A stretch of DNA of 64,000 bases from Chrysogorgia sp. JL179-B06 (GCA_035772405.1 JAYKKM010000428.1:3497501-3561500), one strand, 5' to 3'. Shown: positions 32,583 to 42,865, counted from the first letter of the stretch. Numbers and translations: made by a program. Notes: generated from the sequence alone by a model not told the origin.

Positions 32583-33214
32583 TCATAAATTGCCTTGCCT
32601 ATATGCATGAGTGTGATACCATGAGTTCATGTGATCGATAACGTTGTCTACACCGAGGACCTCATGGCACGGCACACAAATGTTGACGTCGTGGTTTGTG
32701 GTGATTTTTAGCCATGCCATTAGCTTGGAGTCTTCTGGTCTCCACATGAGGCTTGTGAAGAGCACCTCAAGGTAGTTACCGAGTTCCATAGCAGACGACC
32801 TATTCATGTCATCGAAGTAGTCGTCGATGGCGTGCGCGACCCCTACCCACGTACCGTACAGTAGTTTCCCACAGGGACCACCCTTTTAAGACCATTAAGC
32901 AGAGCACTAGCTTTGTGTTCGTCGAGAAGGACCAAATCGTTGTGTAGTTCCACAGTAATACTAAGGGTTTTGTGCATTTGAGGTGACTCTGGGGCGCAAG
33001 TACCACGCAATTTGAAGACTGACGAGTATCGCTTTAGGGCGTCAGGTCCAGGTGTGTCTTGCGGAATCGTAGCGGACACGCAGAGAATGTTCGATCTTCG
33101 CATCGGAGGCAAGATTTCGTCGATCGCTGGTCTGGAAGCGTTTCGGGGAATCACGTAAGTCATGATGCTTACATGCACTAATAGAGAAACTCTTAGGTCA
33201 TGTACGTGAGACAC
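32583..33214 (-). pseudogene. Unknown provirus protein, frameshifted
   Basis: Two frame segments: 33,214-32,843 and 32,820-32,583. The likely start is the ATG near 33,163 (MTYVIPRNASRPAIDEILPP), and the first segment also has KTLSITVELHNDLVLLDEHK. The second reads RSSAMELGNYLEVLFTSLMW and ITTNHDVNICVPCHEVLGVD. Roughly 190 codons. No family recognised. It neighbours the thymidine kinase on the same strand, so co-expression is possible. Confidence 0.45.
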
Positions 33215-33281
33215 CTGTGAGGTGACTTCGAGATACCTGTGAGGTCATCTGTGAGTAAGATAATTTGTGATAGTGTATTAA

Positions 33282-33627
33282 ATGGCTGAAGACCCACAGA
33301 CTCGACTCGTACGTGACCCAGACGCAGTCGCGATCACAGCTGAAGTAAAAAGTGTTAAGGTAAAGGACCCAAAGCGTGTTGCTGCAGGGAAAAAGTTAGC
33401 TGAGATATCAAGAGCAGCGAAGGAAAAGAAAATGCGTGAGACGATAATTCGTGAAGAAGAATCAACGTGGGACTATGGCTATGTTATTGGAACACTGTCT
33501 TAGTGTTGTCATTGGTGTTGTGTCATTGTGGTACACGTACAAAGGTGTGGAAGTGCATCAGCGCACGAAATTTGTTGCGTCGGTAGGTACTCGCGCGTGT
33601 GACAGAAACATGTGGTGGTATATATCC
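33282..33627 (+). pseudogene. Small basic protein with membrane segment
   Basis: First frame 33,282-33,503 starts MAEDPQTRLVRDPDAVAITA and is rich in Lys and Ala (DPKRVAAGKKLAEISRAAKE). A shifted frame then gives MLLEHCLSVVIGVVSLWYTY, a single membrane segment. One frameshift near 33,460. Similar short basic-plus-hydrophobic proteins occur in other Polintons, but this is from general impression. Probably a small virion protein. Confidence 0.4.
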
Positions 33628-33856
33628 ATGACCGCGATCGAGCGAAAGGAACTCATGAACGAATTGTACGACGCGCTTCTCGTTACGACTGGTGCTGTGA
33701 TAGTGAGTATGGTTTCGAAAAAGGCTTTGAGAGAACCGTTGGGGACACCAGAGACCGTGAAAGGTACGGTGAAACTTGCTGCGGCTGTTGGTGCAGGAAC
33801 GTTGTTAGTAAAATGGCTGCAATCGAAAAAGTGGATACCGACAGATCCATTCAAAT
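33628..33856 (+). CDS. Small membrane protein, 3' end replaced
   Basis: ATG at 33,628: MTAIERKELMNELYDALLVT, then GAVIVSMVSKK and VKLAAAVGAGTLLVKWLQSK, two hydrophobic stretches. After PTDPF at about 33,856 the sequence switches abruptly to a copy of polymerase-gene DNA (202-base duplication), so the natural C-terminus is lost or very near. Unrecognised. Confidence 0.4.
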
Positions 33857-34058
33857 CAAGACACCGTCAAGTGAGTGTAGCTATACGAATGCTTACCAGA
33901 GACACATTGACTGTGGGTATGGGTATAAACTGGTTTGTTGTTATGACTCGACTTACAGTAAGCCAGTCAAGGTGTATCGTGGTGAGAACGCTGTGAATAA
34001 GTTTATTGGAGAAATGCTAAAAGTCGTCGAGTATTTCAAGAAGGTATCACGCAAGGAC
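33857..34058 (+). repeat. 202-bp direct repeat, copy 1
   Basis: Identical, base for base as far as I can read, to 34,543-34,744. This copy lies outside its natural context: it follows the small membrane protein and precedes the polymerase N-terminal region, whereas copy 2 is in the correct place within the polymerase gene. Confidence 0.95.
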
Positions 34059-34542
34059 CCGTGGAGAGGAACCCACAAAGGGTTTCGAAGTACGTTGAAA
34101 GTGTGTGTAATTTAAATTACGATGGAATAAGTTTCCCAGTCATGCTTAAGGACTACAATAAAATTGAGAAAGCTAATGGCATCAGCATTAATGTCTTTCC
34201 TGTGTACGTTTCAAAGGAAAGATTACAAAGACCACATGGATCTATTGTTGACAATCGCAACCAACATTATGTGTATATTCGCGACTTCAATAGATTTATG
34301 TATCGTCAAACTGAACACAAAGAGAGAATAAAGCACTTTTGTAGGTATTGCTTTCAATGTTTTAGTTCTGCGGTGATACTTGGGAATCACATCGACGTTT
34401 GTGTGGTAGTCAACGGAAAGCAGGCAATTAAGATGCCTGCATGTTAAGGTGCGAATGTAAAGTACAGCAACTTTCACAAACAACTTAACGTGCCATTTGT
34501 GGTGTATGCAGACTTTGAAGCTATCACGCGAAAGGTTCATAC

Positions 34543-34744
34543 CAAGACACCGTCAAGTGAGTGTAGCTATACGAATGCTTACCAGAGACACATTGACTGT
34601 GGGTATGGGTATAAACTGGTTTGTTGTTATGACTCGACTTACAGTAAGCCAGTCAAGGTGTATCGTGGTGAGAACGCTGTGAATAAGTTTATTGGAGAAA
34701 TGCTAAAAGTCGTCGAGTATTTCAAGAAGGTATCACGCAAGGAC
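34543..34744 (+). repeat. 202-bp direct repeat, copy 2 (in place)
   Basis: Starts CAAGACACCGTCAAGTGAG and ends TCACGCAAGGAC, encoding part of the polymerase N-terminal domain (AYQRHIDCGYGYKLVCCYDS). Frame on both sides is polymerase, so this is the original. Confidence 0.95.
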
Positions 34745-36078
34745 TTCAACAAAGAAATGGTGCTAAGACACGACGATAAGAAAGACTTTCGCGAAGCTAA
34801 ACGTTGTCATATTTGTGGCATTGAGTACACCAGCGTTGACGTTAGAGTAAGGGACCACTGTCACGTCACAGGTAAGTACAGAGGGTCTGCGCATCGTGAT
34901 TGTAATGTGAACTTTAGATGAACTGACAAGATACCTGTGATCTTTCACAATTTACGTGGTTATGTCAGCCACTTCATTATGCAGGAAATCGGTAAGTTTG
35001 GTCAAGACATCAATTTAATGACTTATCACCAGATGGGATTCTTATTTATTTTCATGGCAACATATTGATTTTATTTAATCCTAACATTTATTTATAAGAT
35101 ATTATTGTTAGATTTATTGTTAGACATAACATTATAATACTCAAGTTAAACTTTACCAAAACTATTTTTAGTTAAATAGATAATAATGCAAATCTAATGT
35201 GACTTGCATGACCAGTGTCAGATAACATTCAAAAACTCAGTTTAAATAATAGAAAGTTAATAGTTTTGTCAAAACACCTGACTAGCATTTTCTGTTGTTT
35301 CTTTCTTATCTGGATAATAAAATTTACTTTTGTAATGTTTGTTGTCATTTATTTTGCAGCAATTACTCTTGTAGTCTTGTTAGGATTTTGTGTTTATTCC
35401 TAATAATCACAGGGCATTAATCATAGTTAATTTTTATCTGTAGACATAGTTGCCATAATGTTCTGTCCAGTTTATCACCTTTATCAACCTTGTGATTAAA
35501 ATACTAAAGATCTATACCGTAATTGTTTTTCTAACTAAAGTATATTAACTATCAATGATACTGCAGCTTTATGAAATCAGAGGAAGGACGCTCATGTACT
35601 CGTGTTAGAACTATTACTTCTCAAACTCATTAATAACTCGTGGTAAAAATTCAAAATAAATCAATATTTATTGAGTATTTAGCAATAAGAGGAAGATTAC
35701 AGCCAAATTTTGCTAACTTTAACTTCGATTTTCTCACAAAATATGGATTCGTTTGATAAGTAAGTTCTAACACTCGTAATTGTTCATCCACTGATGTCTA
35801 AATACGGACAAACCAGTTAAAAAATCGGCATCGCCTCGTATTTTCAACCGGCTTATCCATATTTAGAAATTAGAGGAAGAATGCTTACTCGAGTCAGAAC
35901 AATTACGTCTGAACCAGACATGTGTATAGCTTTTATATAATAATGAAAAATAACATGGATATTTCGCATTTGATAGTGATATTGTCGATGTGATAAATAC
36001 ATGTATATGTAACTGTAACCCATCAGTTGCAAACAATCCAACTATCAGGCCTTCTAGTTGGGAATTTACCTGCTATCC

Positions 36079-36195
36079 TGTAGCTCAATTGTTTAGAGGG
36101 CTGGTGTATATTACCCAGGTCGCGGGTTTAATTCCAGCCTGACAGTTGAATTTTTTGCAACTGGTTCCGGTCAGGTTGGGCGTGTTGGTGGGATT
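36079..36195 (+). mobile_element. tRNA-derived SINE
   Basis: TAGCTCAATTGTTTAGAGGG (A box-like) and GGTCGCGGGTTTAATTCCAG (B box) at tRNA spacing, then a tail TTGCAACTGGTTCCGGTCAG shared with the SINE pieces at 11.7 and 26.5 kb. No stable anticodon arm, so it is a SINE and not a tRNA gene. Confidence 0.65.
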
Positions 36196-36257
36196 CTAAC
36201 ATACTGTATATTCGCTAGTCATGTACAAATATAGCCATTTGGTTTGAATATTTCCAG

Positions 36258-36560
36258 TTGAGGTATAATATTAATCAAATCTACAATATCGTTTATAGAG
36301 CATGTCGTTGTGTTCATAATAATATTACTGAAGAAGTCGAAGAACCCATAACAGAATTCCTAAAATATGCACCTCACAAACCTGCTGGATCAAGATACAA
36401 GGTAAGGTACAGTATATTTCTATACATTTTCCTTCGTGACGTACATTATACTCATATCTTTCTATTTCGTGTCAATTTTTTTGTCTATCACATTTTATTT
36501 TTGACTCCCCTTTTTATTCATTTTCAGAACCGTGACGAAGCACAATGGCACGAAGCATGA
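36258..36560 (+). other. Candidate two-exon host gene fragment
   Basis: Exon-like 36,298-36,401 encodes RACRCVHNNITEEVEEPITE then FLKYAPHKPAGSRYK and ends AAG/GTAAGGTAC. After a 126-base intron-like gap with a TTTTCATTTTCAG acceptor, NRDEAQWHEA and a stop follow (36,528-36,560). The donor, pyrimidine tract and acceptor are good, and the frame is kept across. Protein not recognised; a captured host exon pair is plausible. Confidence 0.35.
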
Positions 36561-36864
36561 CACTTATATTACGTACTTTAAATCAAACAAAATATATTTT
36601 ACCAAATGACCAGTGGCCTGATTTATATTGTTGTTTTCATTGAAACTATGTGCATATTTTTTATTAATTATATATACTAGTTAGGACAAAGCCAAAAGGA
36701 TCGTGTATATAATTTCATCGTGGAATTTTTATCAAGCGTCCATTTTACGCTGCCAAGGGGTCTGCCCTTGGCGAGTAAAGTAATAGGGCCAGTGTTCGAC
36801 GCGGAGTACGATAATAAAAGTAAACTCAAATTGCCTTTGGTAGAGAAACGCCAAAGCTAGGCTT

Positions 36865-37137
36865 GGTGTTTTTTCATAAATTTTATAATCCCAATATCGG
36901 GGAAAAAATAATCCCAAAAATTGGGTTAAAAATAATCCCAAAAATTTGGAGTAAAATTAACCCCAAAAAGGGATAAATATAACCCCAGAAACGGGGTAAT
37001 AATAACCCCAATTACTGGAGTAAAAATAACCCCAAATTACTGGAGTAAAAATAACCCCAAAAAAGCAGATTGTCCTGAACCTTTTTTTTTAACTCCAAAA
37101 TTGGAGTTAAAATAACTCCCTGAAAATAACAGTGTGG
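36865..37137. mobile_element. CACTG-family MITE (CCCCAAAA type)
   Basis: Repeated AATAACCCCAAAW units with AACTCC/GGAGTT palindromes near the right end, which reads GGAGTTAAAATAACTCCCTG then AAAATAACAGTG. That terminus equals the element at 19,819-19,957. The left end GGTGTTTTTTCATAAATTTT is a diverged match. The CAGTG falls exactly where polymerase sequence resumes. Confidence 0.65.
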
Positions 37138-38481
37138 TATAAGTTACATAGCCAACAGATATGGACATGCTAACAATAAGTACATGAAAGATTACGATGA
37201 GTCGCAGGAGTCGAAATATTTAATGTACCTTGACGCTAACAATTTGTGTGGATGGGCAATGAGTCAGAGTCTTCCCACAGGTGGTTTTAAATGGTTGACT
37301 GAGAAAGAAACGAAAGGAGTGAATTTATGTGACTATCACAACGACAGTAAAAAGAGTTATTAATCGAAGTCGATTTGGAATATTCAGACCATTTGCACGA
37401 TCTACACTAGCTCCCGAGAAGATGGAGATAACGGTTGATATGCTGTCGAAGTACTGTGAGAAGATCAGAAAAAAATTCAATGTGAGTGTTGGTGGCGTGA
37501 AGAAATTGGTGACAAATTTAAGAGACAAAGAAAAGTATGTTCTTCACCACAGAAATTTACAGCTGTACTTAGAACTTGGATTGAAAATAAAGAAGGTACA
37601 TAGAGTCCTGGAATTCGATCAGTCCAAGTGGTTGGGAAGGTACGTCGACTTTAACACAACTAAAAGAACTGGTGCTAAAAACGCTTTCGAAAAGGACTTC
37701 GCCAATTCTTTAAGCTGATGAACAACAGTGTGTTTGGAAAAACTATGGAGAACTTGAGAAAGCGTGTAGACGTGAGATTGGTGACTAATGAGAAGAAGCT
37801 AATCAAGTTGTCATCGAAGCCAACGTTTGTGTCTTGCAAGATATTTAATGAAGTCGCAGTCCATAAAATCAAAGAAACGTTGACAATAAATAGACCCGCG
37901 TACATCGGCATGTGTATACTCGACTTGAGTAAAACATTGATGTACGATTTTCACTACAATTATATACGCAAAAAATACCCTGATTGTAAGTTGCACTTCA
38001 CTGACATAGACAGTTTGCTGTACACAATCGTGACCGACGACGTTTGTGACTTCTTGAAGGATCGTGAAAAGTTCGCTTTTAAAGAAAATAAGAAAGTGAT
38101 TGGGAAAATGAAAGACGAGTGTGCGCAGAAAGATGTATAGTTACTTGAAGGAGTCTGGTGGGGGTGGGAAGACCGCAAAGGGGGTTAGAAAAAAACATTA
38201 TTAAGAATGTTATTAAGCACTGCGATTATAAAAAAGTGTTGCTTGAACAAAAGCAGTTGCATCACACAATGAAAAGCATCAGAAGCGTTAGGCACGAGCT
38301 CGGGAGTTACGAAATAAACAATATGTCGCTTTCCTGCTTTGACTACAAACGTTATCTTTTGGAAAATGGTGTTGAATCTTATGCGTACGGCCACAAGAAT
38401 ATCTCGCGCGACGCAATTGCCCAACAAGAGGACTAATTTGCATACTAACAGGTGGCTGCAATTAGTATTCAACACAGTGTC

Positions 38482-38665
38482 TGTTGATGATATGCATGGT
38501 CAGCGGTCTCAGCGTGGTGACTATAAAAGCATGTGATCAGAGTAAAAACGCTCTCTGGTAGATCGAAGTCTTTATATATATATTTATAATATCTTAGCTT
38601 ATTGTTGAATAAACGAATTCGATACGAACTTTGTCTGAACTATTTAACTGATAAGGTAATCAACA
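38482..38665 (+). repeat. 5' LTR (184 bp)
   Basis: TG...CA bounded. Contains TATAAAAGCATG at about 38,522, which may be the TATA element, and GTTGAATAAACG, which supplies an AATAAA signal. The 3' LTR lacks the segment with AATAAA. Confidence 0.95.
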
Positions 38666-38718
38666 TGGTGGCAGCGGTGGGATATTATTAGACGAATTAG
38701 ATTCAAGTGAAATCGAAA

Positions 38719-39500
38719 ATGTTTCGTCTCCCGCCGACCCTCGATCTAAAAGATGAAACCGATTTGGGAGAGCAGTTCAAAAGGTGGAAAAGGGAACTCG
38801 AAGTCTACATGTTGGCCACGTCGGCTGCATCGAAATCAAAAGAAACTCAAACCGCCATCATTCTTCACTGCGGAGGATCAGGGGTATTAGAGATCTACGA
38901 CCAATTTGAGTTTGAAGATGACGATGAGAAACATGACCCGAAGGTGGTGTTGACGAAGATCGAAGAATACTGCAACCCAAGCCAGAACTCATGCAAACGT
39001 ATCGTTTCTGGAATGTACAACTACAAGAGCCGTTGGATAGTTTTCTTACGGAATTGCGCTCTCGGGCTGAGTCGTGCGATTTTAAAGAAAGAGACCGGAT
39101 GATACGAGATAAAATTGTGTTTACAGTCGAGGGTAAACTACAGCAGCGTTTACTTCAAGAGAGTCAACTCGATTTAAAGAAAGCGGTGGAGATATGTCGG
39201 GCGTTTGAACTGACGGCAAAGCACACCAAAGAAATCGAGAGTGGAAAACAGGTACAGAGGATAAATAAAGTCAGCGAAGATCGGCAACGAAGAAAACAAC
39301 AAAGTACCGCCGAGAATACAAGCCGCATGATTAAAGATTGCAATTTCTGTGGATTATCACATGAATTCTCCAAGTTGAAGTGCCCGGCCTGGGGGAAGAC
39401 GTGCAGCGCATGCAAAGGTAGGAACCATTTTAAAGCAAAATGTAGAAAAGTACATTCGGTTGAAGTAGAGTCTAGCACCTCAGACTCAGATGATTATAAT
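38719..39500 (+). pseudogene. Gypsy Gag
   Basis: ATG at 38,719 (MFRLPPTLDLKDETDLGEQF). The first frame holds the capsid-like RWKRELEVYMLATSAASKS and fails at about 38,990, where the next frame takes over (SFLTELRSRAESCDFKERDR, VEICRAFELTAKHTKEI). Two zinc-knuckle-like clusters follow: CNFCGLSHEFSKLKCPAWGK and CSACKGRNHFKAKC. One frameshift. Confidence 0.85.
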
Positions 39501-39898
39501 TTGAAGTGGTTAGCCGCGGTGAAGACAAAAGAGAACACTCGTTTGACCGCTTTAATGCAAATAAATGAGCAGAATGTGAGATTTCAATTAGACAGCGGTG
39601 CAGATGTCAACATAATATGTCAAAGATTTGTTAAGAAAAGCCAAATTAGACCCACTGGCGAAACCTTAATTATGTGGAACAAATCGAGAGTAAAACCTTT
39701 GGGAAAGGCTATTTTAAGAGTCAAGAACCCCAAAACCAGGGGTATACGGATGTAGATTTTACAGTTGTAAAGAATGATTTGACTTGTTTGTTGGGGGCCC
39801 TAACAGTGCAAGAGATGGATTTGCTCACAGTAAATAAAGATAAATTTATAGGTAATGTCAACGCGAAGACTACAGACCTGGCCCTATGGGTGACCTAG
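39501..39898 (+). pseudogene. Gypsy aspartic protease region
   Basis: RFQLDSGADVNIICQRF contains the D-S-G catalytic triad residues of retroviral-type proteases. The frame ends at 39,755 and an overlapping frame (39,674-39,898) continues LTCLLGALTVQEMDLLTVNK. Hence a frameshift lies near 39,730. Joins Gag and Pol. Confidence 0.8.
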
Positions 39899-42096
39899 GT
39901 GTATCGAAACTTCAAGTTGATCCAAGTTGCAAACCCCGAGTATTGCCGTCGAGAAAGGTACTATTTGCTTTACAAGATAAAGTAAAACAAGAGCTTGAAA
40001 GACTGGTGGATCGAGGGGTCCTCATTCCTGTTGAAGAGCCTACAATCTGGGTTAGTCAAATGGCCGTGGTCCAGAAAGCGAATGGGGATTTGAGAATCTG
40101 TATAGACCCCCAACCATTAAATGAAGCACTAAGGCGTGAGCATTACAAGTTACCAACTCTTGACGACGTGTTACCTACACTGAATAACGCCAAAGTTTTC
40201 AGCAAGTTTGATGTAAAAGAAGCGTTTTGGCACGTACTGCTTGACACAGAGTCAAGCAAGCTCACGACGATGATAACCCCATTTGGTCGATATCGGTGGT
40301 CTCGTCTCCCATTTGGTTTGAAGGTCAGTGGTGAGATTTTCCAGAAACGATTGACCGATGCCCTCAGTAGCCTTGAAGGAGTTATTTGTATCGCGGATGA
40401 TATATTGGTGGTCGGTTGTGGCAATTCGGAAGAAGAGGCAGGACAAAACCACGACGACAATGTCGCCAAGCTACAGGAGAGATGCATTCAAAGAAAAATA
40501 AAGCTCAACAAGCAGAAAGCCGTTCTCAAGCAAGCACAGATCAAGTTTATGGGCCATATGATTACCAGCAAAGGCATTGGTCCTGATGATTCGAAAGTGG
40601 AAGCAATACGTAGCATGCCAAGGCCTACAGATGTCCATGGGGTAAAGCGTCTATGTGGTATGGTGCAATATCTCGCAAAGTTCCTACCAAATCTAGCCAG
40701 CGACCTTGAGCCCATAAGAGAGCTCACGAGAAAGGGAGTGGAGTGGAATTGGTCGACCCATTGTGAAGACGCCATCAAGCGAGTGAAAGAGAAATTGACA
40801 ACAGCACCAGTTTTAGCTTACTTCAATCCAGAGAAAGAACTGGTGATTCAGGTAGACAGTAGTAAAGATGGTCTGGGAGCTTGTTTGATGCAGGAAGGAA
40901 AGCCAATTGAGTTCGCGTCTAGATCGCTGACGAGTGCTGAACGAAATTGGGCCCAGATCGAGAAAGAGACTATGGCCGTAGTTTTCGGTCTGGAACGTTT
41001 TGACCAATATACTTTTGGGAGAAAGGTCATCGCCCAAAATGATCATAAACCACTGGCATCGATATTGAAGAAGCCGCTTAGCCAGGCACCAAGGAGACTG
41101 CAAGCGTTGATGATGCGACTCTACCGGTACAACGTCGAGTTCCGTTACCTGGAAGGAAGTAAACTCGTGATAGCAGATACATTGAGTAGAGCTTTTCTCA
41201 GTGTGCCCGAGCATGATGTGCGTGTCATGGAGGTTGAGGTGTTTAACGGGATTCCAGATAAAATATTAGAAGAGGTTAAAGAAGCTACGAGGAAGGATGA
41301 CAACATACAGTCACTCCTGACGATGATAAAAGAGGGTTGGCCAAATAGGAAAGAAGACGCACCTGCAGAAACGAAGCCGTATTTTGACATCAGAGAAACT
41401 TTGAGTCACGAGGATGGGATTATCCTGAAGGGACAGCAAATCGTCATTCCGGTATCGCTTCGAAGAGAAATGAAAAGAAGACTACATGCAGCTCACACTG
41501 GCCATGACAGTATGATGCGCCGGGCGCGGAATTCGATATATTGGCCGGGGATGTCAAAAGAAATTAAACAAATAGCAGATCAGTGTGAAATCTGCCAACG
41601 CCACAAACCGAAAAATCAGAAAGAGAGTCTTCGTCAACATGAAAATGGTCAGGTGCCATGGGAAAGAGTTGCTGTAGATATATTCGAAATTCAAGGGAGA
41701 AATTATCTCGTCACAGTTGATTATTTCTCCAGTTATATCGAAGTAGATTATCTGCCATCAATGACGTCAAAGCAAGTGGTGACAAAGCTGAAAGGACATT
41801 TCGCGAGATACGGCACACCGAAGGAACTTATCTCCGACAATGGTCCACAATTCAAATCAAGAGAGTTTAAAGAATTTACGGACGGGTGGGGAATCAATCA
41901 TGTCACCTCGTCCCCATATCACCATCAGTCAAATGGCAAAGCGGAGGCGGCGGTGAAGATATGCAAAAACATGATGAGCAAAGCGAATGAGGACCGACGG
42001 GATCAGTACCAAGCCCTGCTGGAGATACGGAATACACCTCGACAGGATAATGGTTTAAGTCCTGCCCAATGTTTCGTCGGTCAACGCGATCATTGA
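39886..42096 (+). CDS. Gypsy Pol: reverse transcriptase, RNase H, integrase
   Basis: 736 open codons. Reverse transcriptase at residues about 45-220, with VVQKANGDLRICIDPQPLN, FDVKEAFWHV, RLPFGLKVSGEIFQKR and the catalytic IADDILV (IADD instead of the usual YADD/FVDD). RNase H at about 320-430 (VIQVDSSKDGLGACLMQ, LVIADTLSRAF). Integrase zinc module HTGHDSMMRRARNSIYWPGM, CEICQRH, then core residues in VAVDIF, LISDNGPQF and NGKAEAAVK. The M at 39,886 opens in mid-polyprotein and is not the natural start. Stops at 42,096, where the C-terminal integrase shifts frame. Confidence 0.95.
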   Translation: MGDLGVSKLQVDPSCKPRVLPSRKVLFALQDKVKQELERLVDRGVLIPVEEPTIWVSQMAVVQKANGDLRICIDPQPLNEALRREHYKLPTLDDVLPTLNNAKVFSKFDVKEAFWHVLLDTESSKLTTMITPFGRYRWSRLPFGLKVSGEIFQKRLTDALSSLEGVICIADDILVVGCGNSEEEAGQNHDDNVAKLQERCIQRKIKLNKQKAVLKQAQIKFMGHMITSKGIGPDDSKVEAIRSMPRPTDVHGVKRLCGMVQYLAKFLPNLASDLEPIRELTRKGVEWNWSTHCEDAIKRVKEKLTTAPVLAYFNPEKELVIQVDSSKDGLGACLMQEGKPIEFASRSLTSAERNWAQIEKETMAVVFGLERFDQYTFGRKVIAQNDHKPLASILKKPLSQAPRRLQALMMRLYRYNVEFRYLEGSKLVIADTLSRAFLSVPEHDVRVMEVEVFNGIPDKILEEVKEATRKDDNIQSLLTMIKEGWPNRKEDAPAETKPYFDIRETLSHEDGIILKGQQIVIPVSLRREMKRRLHAAHTGHDSMMRRARNSIYWPGMSKEIKQIADQCEICQRHKPKNQKESLRQHENGQVPWERVAVDIFEIQGRNYLVTVDYFSSYIEVDYLPSMTSKQVVTKLKGHFARYGTPKELISDNGPQFKSREFKEFTDGWGINHVTSSPYHHQSNGKAEAAVKICKNMMSKANEDRRDQYQALLEIRNTPRQDNGLSPAQCFVGQRDH

Positions 42097-42560
42097 TACC
42101 TTTGGGGAAAGGAGAACAACGGCAAGGAGTAAGAAGCGAGAAAGATAAAGGGAAACGACAACGGACAGTTGAGAAACATTACAATAAGACCGCTCGCGAT
42201 ATGCCAGAGCTACGAGAAAACCAACCGGTCTATTTTAAACCGATGAATCGAAAGAAATGGAAGCGAGAAAAAATTCAAAGGAAGTACAGTGATCGATCGT
42301 ATGTTTTGGAATGCGATGATGCTACTACCTATCGGAGGAATAGAGTACACATCCGGCCAGCATACCTGAATCACGGTGAAAAGGAACCGGTGACAGAAAC
42401 TCCGAATGTGCGAGAGGACGCAGAAACGGTGACTGGAGAGAAGAGCAATCTGAATGGGGATACGGCGTCCGTTGGAGAGGAAGAATTAGCGACCGATATA
42501 GAGGCGGCTAATGCAGCATTGGAAGAACGAGCTAGACAGCCCGAATATTCGACCTCGTAG
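42069..42560 (+). pseudogene. Gypsy integrase C-terminus
   Basis: Continues the integrase in a shifted frame: EKHYNKTARDMPELRENQPV, KWKREKIQRKYSDRSYVLEC, RRNRVHIRPAYLNHGEKEP, the usual GPY-like tail, then an acidic extension ending at 42,560. One frameshift near 42,090 separates it from Pol. Confidence 0.85.
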
Positions 42561-42735
42561 AACGCGACGTAAACCAGGATGGATGAAGGATTTTATAGTG
42601 GAATAGTGAGTTTTAAAAAACGATCTGGCAAAGTGACAATGGGTACTTGTAATAATATAATTTATAGTCATTTTTTCATTAGATAGAAAATAGAAAAAAA
42701 ATTATGTAAAGTTACTATCCCGAAAAGAAGGGGGA

Positions 42736-42865
42736 TGTTGATGATATGCATGGTCAGCGGTCTCAGCGTGGTGACTATAAAAGCATGTGATCAGAGTAAA
42801 AACGCTCTCTGGTAGATCGAAGTATTTATATATATATTTCTATTTAACTGATAAGGTAATCAACA
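42736..42865 (+). repeat. 3' LTR (130 bp, internally deleted)
   Basis: Same ends as the 5' LTR but lacks 54 bases between TATATATATTT and CTATTTAACTG, removing the AATAAA-bearing segment. Since LTRs are identical at insertion, the loss is post-integration. Confidence 0.93.

Larger units (their letters stand above)
35031..37137. other. 2.1-kb foreign block replacing part of polB
   Basis: The polymerase reading frame disappears after about 35,030 and resumes at 37,138. The block is AT-rich, with a SINE, a possible two-exon gene piece and a CACTG-family MITE exactly at its right border. A diverged direct repeat, GAGGAAGRAYGCTYA, occurs at about 35,580 and 35,874. Since polymerase codons are also missing, this is a deletion plus insertion, not a simple insertion. 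Confidence 0.65.
34059..38436 (+). pseudogene. polB: Protein-primed DNA polymerase B (pPolB), broken
   Basis: Replicates the provirus from its ends. Blocks in order: 34,061-34,447 (HFCRYCFQCFSSAVILGNHI, a zinc-binding motif typical of Polinton PolB), 34,484-34,919 (VVYADFEAITRKV, exonuclease Exo I-like D-E, then CHICGIEYTSVDVRVRDHCH), a few codons to about 35,030, then a gap. From 37,138 come motif A-like YLDANNLCGWAMSQ, motif B KLMNNSVFGKTMENL and motif C FTDIDSLLY, where the usual DTDS reads DIDS. Stop at 38,140, but a shifted frame continues ([35 protein letters not shown]) into the right TIR to 38,436. A central part of roughly 250 codons is missing and replaced by 2.1 kb of foreign DNA. 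Several further frameshifts (34,447, 34,921, 37,325-37,420, 37,700, 38,135). Inactive. Confidence 0.9.
38482..42865 (+). mobile_element. Ty3/Gypsy LTR retrotransposon
   Basis: Complete structure: LTRs beginning TGTTGATGATATGCATGG and ending AAGGTAATCAACA, primer-binding-like TGGTGGCAGCGGTGGG just after the 5' LTR, polypurine tract AAAAGAAGGGGGA before the 3' LTR, and a GTGTC duplication at 38,477-38,481 and 42,866-42,870. Gag, protease, reverse transcriptase, RNase H and integrase are in Ty3/Gypsy order. Inserted in the provirus right TIR; the empty-site sequence is preserved in the left TIR. Confidence 0.97.

Noticed and set aside
34497..34682. Second copy of a RHRQVSVAIRMLTRD-type ORF
   Set aside because: Out-of-frame reading of the 202-bp polymerase repeat; it appears twice only because the DNA is duplicated.
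40143..41390. Minus-strand ORFs within the Gypsy pol gene
   Set aside because: Shadows of a strongly supported plus-strand gene.
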